In this document: positions 43,039-52,637 of the stretch, in pieces | Numbering within the stretch: position 1 is the stretch's first letter | Layout: every line of letters starts with the position of its first letter | Origin: an uncultured Granulosicoccaceae bacterium | GTDB lineage: Bacteria > Pseudomonadota > Gammaproteobacteria > Granulosicoccales > Granulosicoccaceae | Direction of reading: 5' to 3' | DNA length: 64,000 nt | Assembly (NCBI GenBank): GCA_937922675.1 | Contig: CALAJN010000006.1 | Coordinates: forward strand, 62,001 to 126,000 | Notes under the pieces: model-generated | Databases searched by the model: none | What the model was told of the DNA's origin: nothing | What the model saw: only the letters and a program-made list of their open reading frames with translations | Translations under genes and position numbers: made by a program

Positions 43039-45435
43039 ATGGCGCAGATAAAGGCGAAGAATACTGAAACATCCGGACGCGGTCCGGCTCGACTGCTAGC
43101 TCGGCGACCCACCAGCGCTGTGCTGATGGCCTTGTTCTTTATCGTACTGATTGTATCTTTGTATGTGCTCGGCACGATTGCGTTGCAGCTGGACCGGTTT
43201 GGTAACTACTACCACTGGTTGTTGATCGGTAACGGGCTTGCGCTCTCCTTTATCGCTTGCCTGGTAGTCGTCAATGGTGCGCGTCTGGTGCGCGAGTTTC
43301 GTGCCCGCGTGGCGGGCTCCAGGCTGACGCTCAAGTTGGTCGCGATCTCGGTAGTGCTCGCATTGGTGCCGGTAACCCTGGTCTATGGTTTTTCGGTTCG
43401 CTTTCTACGTGCAAATATCAACAGTTATTTTGATCTGGAGATCGAACAGACACTGGATGATGCGCTGGAGTTGAGCCGTGAGGCGTTGAGTCTCCAAATG
43501 CGAACGTTGCAGCGCGATACGATCAATATCGCGCTACAACTGACTGGTATCGATGATGACTATGCTGTACTCGCTCTTAACGAGTTGACCGCCGAGGGAG
43601 AGGCCAGTGAAATGACATTGGTCGGGCCAGATAATCGCATCGTCGCTTCAACCGGATTGCCCGGTAGTCTCAGTGTGCAACCGGATCGGCCTGATGATGA
43701 TCTGGTAGCCAGAGCGCGTCTCGGTTTGTCCTACGTCGGTGTAGACCCGGTGGGTGAGGGCGAGCTTTATATTCGTGTTGTGACCCCGGTGCTGAGCGAC
43801 AACCCGGCACGCGAAAATTCCGTACTACAAGCCTTGTACCCGGTGGCGCGTCGTTCCACTGATCTTGCCGAGAGTGTGCAAACGAGCTACCAGCAATACC
43901 GTCAACTGGTCTTTCTGCGTCAGCCTCTGATTCTTTCATCCATTCTGACGTTGTCACTCGCATTGCTGCTCTCGGTGATGATGGCAGTCTGGTTTGCCTT
44001 CTATGCCGCACGCCGGATGATGATGCCTGTGCACGATCTGGTAGAGGGGACCCGCGCTGTCGCTGACGGCAACTACTCGACACGAATCTACAAACGCAGC
44101 AAAAACGATGAGCTGGGTTTCCTGGTTCAATCATTCAATTACATGACGTTGCAACTGGATCAGGCGCAAAAAACTGCCGAGGACAGTCGCCGCGAGATTG
44201 AACAACAACGCGCCTGGTTGCAATCCGTGCTGACGCGTATCTCCTCCGGCGTAATAACGCTCGACGCACACAATCGCATCAAGACCTGTAATGTGGCAGC
44301 AGTTGACATACTTGCGCCTGTATCCCTTGAGTCTGAAAACACGGGTGCCCCGGATTGCTCTGGCCTGGAAGGTGAGTCACTGGTGCGGCCTGTCAGCGAT
44401 GTCAGTGTGCTTGCACAGTTCGGCGATCGTCTGGTGCCGCTGCTGGAGCAGGCAGGTGATGAGGATTTTGCAACTGAAATCGAAGTCAGCGACGAAACCG
44501 GCAGACGTCTGTTGTTCTGTCGGGGTTCCCTGCCTCTTGATGTGGCTGCAGGTCCTGCCGGGCGCGTTATCGTCATCGACGATATGACAGCGGTTGTCAG
44601 TGCACAGCGTGATGCGGCCTGGAGTGAGGTGGCACGACGTCTGGCACACGAAATCAAGAATCCCTTGACACCGATCCAATTGTCGGCCGAAAGATTGCGT
44701 CACAAATTCTCTACGCGAGTGGAGGTCGAAGATCGTGAATTGCTGGGTCGACTCACACGCACGATCGAGAATCAGGTAGACGCCATGAAGTCCATGGTAA
44801 ATGCCTTTGCAGACTACGCTGCCGCACCCACACTCACACTGGTGGAGGCTGATATCAACATGCTGGTGAGCGAAGTCGCCGAGCTGTATGGATCGGTGAG
44901 CAGCGGACGCCAGGTTGTGACCACCGAGCTAGCCTCGCCGTTACCCAAGCTTCCCGTTGATGTTGCACGGCTGCGACAATTGGTACATAACCTTGTCAAG
45001 AATGCACTGGAAGCTCAGCCCGGGCAGGAGCCGAGAGTGCACCTGCGTACGCTTCAGGTTGACGACAACCGAGGCGGCGCCGGATGTGTAGAGGTCATTT
45101 GCGAGGACCGTGGCCCGGGCTTTGCACCAGAGCTGCTCAACCGACTGTTTGAGCCCTATGTAAGCTCCAAACCCAGGGGTACGGGGCTTGGCCTTGCTAT
45201 TGTCAAGAAGATTGTTGAAGAGCATGGCGGTACTATCCGGCTCGACAACTGTGGTGGCTCGGACCCATCGATGCCGGTAAGCGGCGCTCGGGTGACAGTC
45301 CGTCTGCCGTATCTTTCCACTCCGCCTGTCCGGGTAGGTGTCGTCTCTGACGCCCGCCAGGGCTCATCATCTCTGACCAGCACCCAGACACCTGTCGGGT
45401 TGGCTGCCGAGGTATCGACCAGGAATCGGGCATGA
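43039..45435 (+). CDS. NtrY-like membrane sensor histidine kinase
   Basis: A 798-residue sensor. Two N-terminal spans are seen (SAVLMALFFIVLIVSLYVLG, LLIGNGLALSFIACLVVV), then another at LVAISVVLALVPVTLVYGF. A periplasmic segment follows (about 125-290), then a further span and a HAMP domain (AARRMMMPVHDLVEGTRAVADGNYSTRI). A PAS-like domain is next, and then the HisKA domain RRLAHEIKNPLTPIQLSAERLRHKF with phospho-acceptor His537. The ATPase domain has HNLVKNALEAQPG, CEDRGPGF and GTGLGLAIVKKIVEEHGG. It is the presumed partner of the regulator gene that overlaps it by four bases. Signal unknown. Confidence 0.92.
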   Translation: MAQIKAKNTETSGRGPARLLARRPTSAVLMALFFIVLIVSLYVLGTIALQLDRFGNYYHWLLIGNGLALSFIACLVVVNGARLVREFRARVAGSRLTLKLVAISVVLALVPVTLVYGFSVRFLRANINSYFDLEIEQTLDDALELSREALSLQMRTLQRDTINIALQLTGIDDDYAVLALNELTAEGEASEMTLVGPDNRIVASTGLPGSLSVQPDRPDDDLVARARLGLSYVGVDPVGEGELYIRVVTPVLSDNPARENSVLQALYPVARRSTDLAESVQTSYQQYRQLVFLRQPLILSSILTLSLALLLSVMMAVWFAFYAARRMMMPVHDLVEGTRAVADGNYSTRIYKRSKNDELGFLVQSFNYMTLQLDQAQKTAEDSRREIEQQRAWLQSVLTRISSGVITLDAHNRIKTCNVAAVDILAPVSLESENTGAPDCSGLEGESLVRPVSDVSVLAQFGDRLVPLLEQAGDEDFATEIEVSDETGRRLLFCRGSLPLDVAAGPAGRVIVIDDMTAVVSAQRDAAWSEVARRLAHEIKNPLTPIQLSAERLRHKFSTRVEVEDRELLGRLTRTIENQVDAMKSMVNAFADYAAAPTLTLVEADINMLVSEVAELYGSVSSGRQVVTTELASPLPKLPVDVARLRQLVHNLVKNALEAQPGQEPRVHLRTLQVDDNRGGAGCVEVICEDRGPGFAPELLNRLFEPYVSSKPRGTGLGLAIVKKIVEEHGGTIRLDNCGGSDPSMPVSGARVTVRLPYLSTPPVRVGVVSDARQGSSSLTSTQTPVGLAAEVSTRNRA

Positions 45436-46811
45436 GCACTCGCTCCGTTCTCGTCGTTGACGACGAGCCAGACATACGCAGCCTGCTACAGGAAATCCTA
45501 GAAGACGAGGGCTACGCCGTGTCTGTTGCGGATACCGCTTCTGCCGCTCAACAAGCGATCGACGAGCAAAGCCCTGATCTGGTGCTGCTTGATATCTGGA
45601 TGCCTGATATGGATGGCGTATCACTGCTCAAGAGCTGGAAACTGGGCGGTACTTTGGCCTTTCCGGTCATCATGATTTCGGGCCACGGCACCGTCGAGAC
45701 AGCGGTTGAGGCGACCCGCCACGGTGCTGTGGATTTCATTGAAAAGCCGGTGTCGATGGCCAAGCTGCTTTTGACGGTAGAGCGAGCTTTTGCCGATGCC
45801 GGTCAAGCAGCTGCCAATGACCCTCAGGGTGTCCCTTCCGTGGCCCTACTGCCTCAGCTGCTCGGTGAGAGCAGTTTTGTCGTGAGCCTGCGTGAGCGCC
45901 TTGATGAGGTCTCTGTACGTAGCAACCCTGTGCTGTTGGTAGGGGAACAGGGCAGTGGTCGACTGCTGTTTGCCCAAAACGTGCACGAGCGCTCTACTGC
46001 ACTTGATGGTCCATTCATACATTTGCGCTGCGATACCTTGTCGTCGGCCAACGCTCACCGTGAGCTGTATGGCGAGCAATCGGGCGATACTGTGCGCCCC
46101 GGATATCTGGAAGCAGCTTCTGGAGGGGCGCTCTGCCTGACTGATGTTGAGCTGTTACCGCCAAGCGCGCAGACCTGTCTGCGCCAGGCGATTGAACAGA
46201 AGGGATTTATGCGGGTGGGTGCCAATGTCAGGGTTCCACTACGCTGCCGCATGATGTCTACATCTCGTCAGGACTTGGCTGAGGTCGTCAAGCGCAATGC
46301 CTTTGATGCAACACTGGCACATCAGTTGGCTTCCGAGTTGATCACTATTGAGCCTCTGAGAAAGCATCCCGAAGACATACCTGCCCTGCTTGAAGGTTTT
46401 GTGGATTGGCATGTGGAGCACGAGGGCCTTCCATACCGGCATTTCACACTGGCCGCTCAGAACCGTTTGAGAAATCTTGAATGGGCGGGCAACTTGCTGG
46501 AGCTCAAGAATCTGGTGCAACGTGTGTTGCTATTAGGTGGTGCTGCCGAGATAGAGGTCACGGAGGTCGACAAGGCGCTCGGTAACCGCGATTCTCTGGA
46601 TAACGCCGAGCAAGGGGCGATCGTGCTGCGCCATGATCTACCTCTACGTGAGGCGCGGGCTGATTTTGAACGACGTTACTTGTTGCGATGTCTGGCTGAG
46701 ACACAAGGCAATATCGGTGATCTTGCCAAACACGTCGGTATGGAGCGTACTCATTTGTATCGCAAGCTACGTAGCCTCGATATTGATCTCGACAAGGTGC
46801 GCGACGCGTGA
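45432..46811 (+). CDS. NtrX-like response regulator with degenerate AAA+ domain
   Basis: A 459-residue regulator. The receiver domain is intact (Asp10, Asp11, phospho-acceptor Asp54 in LLDIWMPDMDG, Ser83, Lys105). A sigma-54-activator-like central domain follows, but key parts are changed. The Walker A lysine is replaced in GEQGSGRLLFAQ (Arg177). The Walker B Asp-Glu reads GGALCLTDVE. The GAFTGA loop after ELYGEQSGDT is missing. The C-terminal Fis-type helix-turn-helix GNIGDLAKHVGMERTHLYRKL is intact. It probably binds DNA in response to the overlapping kinase without ATP-driven sigma-54 activation. Confidence 0.9.
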   Translation: MSTRSVLVVDDEPDIRSLLQEILEDEGYAVSVADTASAAQQAIDEQSPDLVLLDIWMPDMDGVSLLKSWKLGGTLAFPVIMISGHGTVETAVEATRHGAVDFIEKPVSMAKLLLTVERAFADAGQAAANDPQGVPSVALLPQLLGESSFVVSLRERLDEVSVRSNPVLLVGEQGSGRLLFAQNVHERSTALDGPFIHLRCDTLSSANAHRELYGEQSGDTVRPGYLEAASGGALCLTDVELLPPSAQTCLRQAIEQKGFMRVGANVRVPLRCRMMSTSRQDLAEVVKRNAFDATLAHQLASELITIEPLRKHPEDIPALLEGFVDWHVEHEGLPYRHFTLAAQNRLRNLEWAGNLLELKNLVQRVLLLGGAAEIEVTEVDKALGNRDSLDNAEQGAIVLRHDLPLREARADFERRYLLRCLAETQGNIGDLAKHVGMERTHLYRKLRSLDIDLDKVRDA

Positions 46812-48181
46812 AGATCATTGTGTTGGGAGCAGGGCAGGTAGGCTCAACGGTAGCGCGAAGCCTCTCCCTTGAAGGCAATGACGTGACTGTTGTTGATATC
46901 GATCACGCTCGCTTGAAAGAGCTCGACGACACCAGTGATGTTCAAACCCTGGTGGGTCCTGCCTCCTACCCGGAGGTGTTGCGCGCGGCCGGGGCCGAGG
47001 ACTGCGACATGCTCATCGCGGCAACCAACTCCGATGAGACCAACATCGTTGCCATTCAGATTGCCTACACCCTGTACAAGACGCCGGCCAAGATTGCTCG
47101 CATACGATCACGTGAGTACATGCGGGAGAAAAATCTGTTCAACAATGAGCACATCCCCATCGATGTGATCATCAGTCCGGAAGATCTGGTCACCGATCAC
47201 ATACGACGCATCATCGAGCATCCGGGAGCTATTCAGGTGGTCGATTTTGCGCGCGGCACGGTACGCATGATCGGTGTCGAGGTTCAGCGGGGCGCAACCA
47301 TGGCCGGGCTTACCTTGGCGAAATTGCCTGACTTGCTGGGCGATATCGAAACCCGTGTCATGGCCGTTTATCGCGGTAAGGAGCCGATCATCCCGACGGG
47401 TACTACGCTGATTCGTGAAGAGGACACGGTGTTTTTTCTCAGTGAGCGTGAACATAGCGCAGTCGTGATGGCGCAATTTCACCATGAGGATGAGCCCTGC
47501 AAGCGGGTGATGATTGCTGGCGGCGGCAATATCGGGCGTTTGCTCGCACGCAAGCTGGAGCGTCACTATCGCGTCAAGCTGATAGAGGCCAACGAGGAGA
47601 GAACCAACGAGCTGGCAGCCGATTTGTCGAGTGCGATGGTGTTACAGGGAGATGTAGCCAACAAGAAACTGCTCACAGACGAAGGTGTTGATCAGACAGA
47701 CGTGTTTTGTGCGCTTACCAATGATGACGAAGCCAACATTCTGTCGGCGATGCTCGCCAAAGACATAGGGGCGCGCAAGGTGATGTCCTTGATCGGTCGG
47801 CCAGAATACGTCGAGCTGGTTGAGCGCAACAACATTGATGTGGCCATCTCGCCTCAACAGATCACCATCGGCGCTTTGCTGACATTGATCAGACGTGGCG
47901 ATGTGGTCGCTGTGCATTCGCTGCGCGGCGGTTCTGCCGAAGCACTTGAAGGCGTCGCCCACGGAGACCGCGAGACCTCAAAGCTGGTCGGGCGTAGCAT
48001 CGGCAAAATCAAATTGCCCAAGAGCGCCAACATCGGCGTTGTTGTGCGTGGAGATCAAGTGCTGGTCGGTCACCATGACCTGATCATCGAGCCCGAGGAT
48101 CACCTGATTGTGCTGATCACTGACAAGGAGCAGATTGCCGATGTCGAGAAGCTCTTTCAAGTCAGTGTGACTTTCATCTAG
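46808..48181 (+). CDS. trkA: Trk potassium uptake regulatory subunit TrkA
   Basis: A cytoplasmic NAD(H)/nucleotide-binding protein that gates the TrkH potassium channel. The 457 residues contain two RCK units, each with a Rossmann loop: KIIVLGAGQVGSTVARSL at the start and VMIAGGGNIGRLLARKLE near 237. Each is followed by a TrkA-C domain (for example RGATMAGLTLAKLPDLL and KLVGRSIGKIKLPKSANIGVVVRGD). E. coli TrkA is 458 residues. It overlaps the regulator gene by four bases, and trkH follows ten bases downstream. Confidence 0.97.
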   Translation: MKIIVLGAGQVGSTVARSLSLEGNDVTVVDIDHARLKELDDTSDVQTLVGPASYPEVLRAAGAEDCDMLIAATNSDETNIVAIQIAYTLYKTPAKIARIRSREYMREKNLFNNEHIPIDVIISPEDLVTDHIRRIIEHPGAIQVVDFARGTVRMIGVEVQRGATMAGLTLAKLPDLLGDIETRVMAVYRGKEPIIPTGTTLIREEDTVFFLSEREHSAVVMAQFHHEDEPCKRVMIAGGGNIGRLLARKLERHYRVKLIEANEERTNELAADLSSAMVLQGDVANKKLLTDEGVDQTDVFCALTNDDEANILSAMLAKDIGARKVMSLIGRPEYVELVERNNIDVAISPQQITIGALLTLIRRGDVVAVHSLRGGSAEALEGVAHGDRETSKLVGRSIGKIKLPKSANIGVVVRGDQVLVGHHDLIIEPEDHLIVLITDKEQIADVEKLFQVSVTFI

Positions 48182-48191
48182 GACTGATCCT

Positions 48192-49643
48192 GTGCCTGTT
48201 CAGTTTCGCGTAGTACAGCGTGTTGTCGGACTATTGCTAGCGCTGTTCAGCATCACGATGCTGACACCGGTACTGGTCGGCCTGATCTATGGCGATGGCG
48301 CCATCGTGCCTTTTCTGGGTGGGTTTCTGGCAACGGTGCTAACCGGGCTGTTGTTGTACCTGCCGGTGCGCGACGTGCGGGCTCAGTTGAAGTTGCGCGA
48401 CGGCTTTGTGGTGGTCGTTGCCTTCTGGGCGGTGCTCGGCATCTTCGGTGGCTTGCCGTTCTGGTTATACGACCCGCTGGATATGTCCATACCGGCAGCG
48501 ATCTTCGAGTCCATGAGTGGTTTGACAACCACCGGGGCTACCGTGATCGTGGGGCTGGATCGCCTGCCACACTCGATTCTCTGGTATCGACAACAGATGC
48601 AATGGCTGGGTGGTATGGGCATTATCGTGCTCGCAATAGCGGTGTTACCCATGCTCGGCATTGGCGGCCAGCAGCTCTACCGGGCGGAGACGCCTGGTAT
48701 CAACAAGGAGAAGTTGACGCCGCGCATAGCGGGGACTGCCAAGGCACTCTGGTACATCTATCTGGGACTGACCATTAGCTGTGCGCTCGCTTACTGGGCT
48801 GCAGGCATGTCAGGTTTTGACGCCATAGGGCATAGTTTTTCAACGGTGGCCATCGGCGGATTTTCTACCCATGATAATTCGATCGGGTATTTTGATTCTT
48901 ACCTGGTAGAGCTGGTCGCTGTAGTGTTCATGCTTATCTCGGCCATGAACTTTGGCTTGCACTTTACCGCTGCACGCACGCGCAGCGTGCGGCACTACAT
49001 TCGTGATGAGGAGTTCAGGGTTTTTATTGGCCTGCTATTGGCGCTGACTCTGATTACCTCGGTGTATCTTTGGCTGACCGACACCTTGATCGGGCAACAT
49101 GCCTTTGTAGAGGGCTTGTTCCATGTGGTGTCCATCGGTACGACCACGGGGTTTACGTCGCAGGCCTACTTCGATTGGCCGGGGTTTCTGCCGATCCTGT
49201 TGTTGTTTGCCTCGTTTGCGGGAGGGTGTACCGGGTCCACTGGTGGCGGGATGAAAGTGATCCGGATTGTGCTCTTGTACAAGCAGGGGCTGCGTGAGCT
49301 CAAGCGTCTGCTGCACCCCAATGCCAAGATCGTTGTCAAGATCGGCAATCAGGCGCTGGATAACCGAATGATTGATGTGGTCTGGGGTTTTTTCTCCGCC
49401 TACGTGGTGCTGTTGATCCTGATGTTGTTGTTACTCATGGCTGCGGGCCTTGATCAGGAGAGTGCGTTTTCAGCAGTGGTTGCCTGTCTGAACAACCTCG
49501 GCCCAGGGTTGGGTATCGTGGCTGCCAACTATTCTTCTCTGGGGGATTTTTCCTACTCTGTGTTAAGCATTGCCATGTTGTTCGGGCGGCTTGAGATTTT
49601 TACCCTGCTGGTCTTGTTTACGCCCGCCTTCTGGCGTGTGTAG
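48192..49643 (+). CDS. trkH: Trk potassium uptake channel subunit TrkH
   Basis: The integral membrane pore of the Trk system. The 483 residues contain about ten hydrophobic spans arranged as four pore repeats. Selectivity-filter-like segments are SGLTTTGATVI, SFSTVAIGGFSTHD, VVSIGTTTGFTSQA and CLNNLGPGLGIV. The conserved TGSTGGGMKVIRI (about 350-362) is also present. The start is GTG at 48192, ten bases after trkA. The next gene begins on the base directly after its stop. Confidence 0.96.
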   Translation: MPVQFRVVQRVVGLLLALFSITMLTPVLVGLIYGDGAIVPFLGGFLATVLTGLLLYLPVRDVRAQLKLRDGFVVVVAFWAVLGIFGGLPFWLYDPLDMSIPAAIFESMSGLTTTGATVIVGLDRLPHSILWYRQQMQWLGGMGIIVLAIAVLPMLGIGGQQLYRAETPGINKEKLTPRIAGTAKALWYIYLGLTISCALAYWAAGMSGFDAIGHSFSTVAIGGFSTHDNSIGYFDSYLVELVAVVFMLISAMNFGLHFTAARTRSVRHYIRDEEFRVFIGLLLALTLITSVYLWLTDTLIGQHAFVEGLFHVVSIGTTTGFTSQAYFDWPGFLPILLLFASFAGGCTGSTGGGMKVIRIVLLYKQGLRELKRLLHPNAKIVVKIGNQALDNRMIDVVWGFFSAYVVLLILMLLLLMAAGLDQESAFSAVVACLNNLGPGLGIVAANYSSLGDFSYSVLSIAMLFGRLEIFTLLVLFTPAFWRV

Positions 49644-50987
49644 ATGATCCATAGCAACGCGCTTGCCGCCGAGATGCGGCGAGCTTTGCGCCAGGGCTTG
49701 CCGTTGATGGCCGCTCAGGTGCTCTCCATTGTCAACGGTCTGGTCGATACGATTGTCGCTGGCAGGATCGGGCCGAACGCTCTCGGTGCAGTAGCTGTCG
49801 GTGCCGGCCTGATCTTCTTCATCACCATTGCAGGCATTGGCCTGATGGCGGCGTTGTCACCTACCATGGCGGCATTGCGCGGGCAGGGTCGTCGCAGCGA
49901 TGTCGGCGTGGTGTTTCGTCAGGGTGTGTGGATGGCATTGGCTTTTGGCCTGGCAGGATTTCTTGTCGCCTGGTGGGCACGTCATCAGGTACAGCACTGG
50001 GGAATTGATCCGGCATTACTGCCTTCATTGCATGCCTACCTTGATGCCATCAAGTGGAGCCTGCCGCCAGCGATTCTGCTGCTCGCTGCCCGCAATGTGT
50101 GCGAGGCAACCGGCCGTAGCCGCCAAGTGCTACTCGTCCAGGTGGCAGGTGTTGCAGTCAATGCCACAGCCAATGTGGTGCTGGGTCTTGGCATTGGTTT
50201 GGGCAGGTTCGGTATTGAGCCACTCGGCATTGTAGGTGTCGCCTGGTCAACGGTGATCGTGCAGCTTTTTACCTGTGCTGTTCTCTATGTGATGCTACGT
50301 CGACCGACGTTTGTGCGCTTTGCCCTGTATCGCTCTTTTGAGCGTCCGGACCTGGTACGACTGCGGCAACTATTGAGGCTGTCAGCACCGATAGCTCTCA
50401 CGCTGTTGGCCGAGGCAGGACTGTTTCTGGCAACGGCAATCCAGATGGCGCGCTTTGGTGTGGTGGAGGCTGGTGCTCACAATATCGCTATCACCATGAC
50501 GGCTGTGTTCTACATGCTGCCGCTGGGCTTGTCTTTCGCGTTGACGGCTCGTGCAGGTACCGCCTTTGGTCGTGGTTGGTGGCCGGGCGTAAGGCTGAGG
50601 GCCATGGCAGGCTTGTTTTTGGCTGTTGGTGTATCCATTGTCAGCGCGACCATTCTGGTGGTGTTTCGCGAGCCGATCACTGGTTTGTTTACGTCGGATG
50701 CCGAGGTCGCTACCCTGGCTACTCGTTTGATGTTATTGGCAGCCGTTTTTCAGATCTCTGATGGCTTGCAAGCGAGCCTGCTCGGACTGCTGAGAGGCCT
50801 GCAAGATACCCGACTACCCATGTTGATCAACCTCTTCAGTTACTGGGGCATCGGTTTTGGGGTTGGATGGACTGCAGCAAATGTTCTCGGCTTTGGTCCG
50901 GCCGGGTTGTGGTTTGGGCTGATCTCAGGGCTGAGTGTGTCAGCCGTGCTGCAAGGGTGGCGCTTGTGGAGACATATCACCGAGTGA
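49644..50987 (+). CDS. MATE-family efflux transporter
   Basis: A 447-residue inner-membrane antiporter with about twelve spans. The N-terminal half has LRQGLPLMAAQVLSIVNGLVDTIVAGRIG and the second half LRLSAPIALTLLAEAGLFLATAIQMARFG, the paired openings of the two MATE bundles. RGLQDTRLPMLINLFSYWGIGFGVGW is also characteristic (NorM-like). Such proteins export cationic drugs or metabolites with Na+ or H+; the substrate is unknown. The ATG at 49644 follows the trkH stop with no gap, so it is likely the last gene of the operon. Confidence 0.9.
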   Translation: MIHSNALAAEMRRALRQGLPLMAAQVLSIVNGLVDTIVAGRIGPNALGAVAVGAGLIFFITIAGIGLMAALSPTMAALRGQGRRSDVGVVFRQGVWMALAFGLAGFLVAWWARHQVQHWGIDPALLPSLHAYLDAIKWSLPPAILLLAARNVCEATGRSRQVLLVQVAGVAVNATANVVLGLGIGLGRFGIEPLGIVGVAWSTVIVQLFTCAVLYVMLRRPTFVRFALYRSFERPDLVRLRQLLRLSAPIALTLLAEAGLFLATAIQMARFGVVEAGAHNIAITMTAVFYMLPLGLSFALTARAGTAFGRGWWPGVRLRAMAGLFLAVGVSIVSATILVVFREPITGLFTSDAEVATLATRLMLLAAVFQISDGLQASLLGLLRGLQDTRLPMLINLFSYWGIGFGVGWTAANVLGFGPAGLWFGLISGLSVSAVLQGWRLWRHITE

Positions 50988-51017
50988 AGGTCACCCCCTC
51001 AGGGCAGTACCAGGTTG

Positions 51018-52574
51018 TCACATTCGCCCAATGGCCTCTTTGGGCAGTAGAACCCTATGCTCGCGACGGATGAGATCGTCTACCTCGTCGTCAAGAGAGT
51101 TTGGGTGATTTGCCAACAGTGAGGCCAATCGCTTGCGTGCAGTGCATATCAGCTCTGGCCGATCCTGTTCCAGCCATTCCTTTGGGCTGGTGCGATCCCC
51201 GACATCGGGATATACGTAGTCCTTTTGCATCCTCTCAAGCGTTTGCGGGTGGCCAAGGTAGTGGGAAGGCCCACCAATGCAAGTGTCACGCATGGCATCC
51301 AGTGACAGTGTGTCCTCGTTGATCTCGATACCTCTGACCGTGCGGTTGATGGCGCCGAGCATATCGTTGTCTATCACCATCGACTCATAGCAGCAGCCCA
51401 GCAGAGACGCATGCATACCCGCAGACTCATACACAAGATTGGCACCCGAGTGAGCTGCCAGGGTCAAGGTATAGGCTTTTTCGTAGCCCGACTGAGCATC
51501 CGGAAGTTTGGCATCTGCCATGCCGGCAGGGATGCCAGTTGGCAAGTCATAGTGTCTGCCCATCTGGCCGCAGGCCGCAGCGAGAATTGCTTGTTCTCCA
51601 CTGCCGCCACTCATCGAACCCGTACGTAGGTCGGACACAAAGGGCCACGTGCCAAACATGGCCGGGTGACCGGGTACCAACAGGTTCACGTACACAAGAC
51701 CGGCAAGTACCTCGGCCACGGCCTGTACGACTGAACCCGCCAGAGACGCCGGGCTGGTTGCACCGGCTTGCCCGGCTGATAGCAGCAGTACGGGCATGCC
51801 ACCGTGGACCGCTACTTCCATGCAATGACAAGCGTCTTCGGCAAAACGCAAGGGAGGAACTACAAAACAATTTGACATGCTGACAAAGGGACGCTCACGC
51901 CACTTCGCCTCGGAGCCTGCAATAGTGTGCAACATCTTGAGCGACTCACGCACATGATCTGGCTCTACCCAACTGGAGCCGATATGTTTGGTGGTGCCTC
52001 GCACTGCTGCGTAACAGGTGTTGAAATCCATGTCGGCGGGTTCTGCCATATCGCGCGCCACAACGCACCGCTGGAAATAGTGAATGTTGTCCAGTCCGTC
52101 CACCACTCGGGCAAGGTCATAGACATCTTGCAGTGTCGATTCGCGATACTCGCGAGAGTCGATGTCAACGATGTGGACAGCGGCGCCGGCGGTGCCGAAG
52201 TACACGCGTGACCCGGAGATTTCCAGGTCATGGCGCGGGTCACGTCCAAACAGGGTAACGCTGCGATTGGCGTTTGCAATGGTGTCCTCGACCAGAGCCC
52301 TTGGGAAATGCAGCCGACCGTTTTCGTAGCGTCCGCCCGCGCGGGTGACTGTCTCTACGCAGGTCGGGATGGCCTGGGCAAGCCCGATAGTCTCAAGCGT
52401 CTCGAGCACCGCCTCGTGTATCCGGGCGATCTCGGGTTTGGTCAAGGGTTGATAGCGACCACCGGAAAGACCCGGGCGAATCGGTTGATCCGCATCGGCC
52501 AAGGGCGCTGCGCGCAAGGCATGCATGGCGGCGCGGGCACCTCGGCGGCGGCGTCCTCGGGTCGGTTCGGTCAT
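51018..52574 (-). CDS. trimethylamine methyltransferase (MttB) family protein, non-pyrrolysine
   Basis: A 518-residue member of the MttB superfamily. Visible stretches are LSGGRYQPLTKPEIARIHEAVLETLETIG, YFGTAGAAVHIVDIDSREYRESTLQDVYDLARVVDGLDNIHYF, VHGGMPVLLLSAGQAGATSPASLAGSVVQ and GIPAGMADAKLPDAQSGYEKA. The frame is continuous, so there is no in-frame amber codon for pyrrolysine. Characterised non-pyrrolysine members demethylate quaternary amines such as glycine betaine and pass the methyl to a corrinoid protein. No corrinoid protein or reactivase gene is nearby. It may relate to the dimethylglycine-dehydrogenase-type enzyme in this window (inference). Confidence 0.85.
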   Translation of the reverse strand: MTEPTRGRRRRGARAAMHALRAAPLADADQPIRPGLSGGRYQPLTKPEIARIHEAVLETLETIGLAQAIPTCVETVTRAGGRYENGRLHFPRALVEDTIANANRSVTLFGRDPRHDLEISGSRVYFGTAGAAVHIVDIDSREYRESTLQDVYDLARVVDGLDNIHYFQRCVVARDMAEPADMDFNTCYAAVRGTTKHIGSSWVEPDHVRESLKMLHTIAGSEAKWRERPFVSMSNCFVVPPLRFAEDACHCMEVAVHGGMPVLLLSAGQAGATSPASLAGSVVQAVAEVLAGLVYVNLLVPGHPAMFGTWPFVSDLRTGSMSGGSGEQAILAAACGQMGRHYDLPTGIPAGMADAKLPDAQSGYEKAYTLTLAAHSGANLVYESAGMHASLLGCCYESMVIDNDMLGAINRTVRGIEINEDTLSLDAMRDTCIGGPSHYLGHPQTLERMQKDYVYPDVGDRTSPKEWLEQDRPELICTARKRLASLLANHPNSLDDEVDDLIRREHRVLLPKEAIGRM

Positions 52575-52637
52575 TGCGCTATGTCCTCACACTCTTTATG
52601 AGCGACTATAGAGCCTGATTTCACTGATCATGATTCC

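Noticed and set aside
51018-52574. MttB homologue as a pyrrolysine-containing enzyme
   Set aside because: The frame is full length (518 codons) with no in-frame TAG, so it belongs to the non-pyrrolysine branch.
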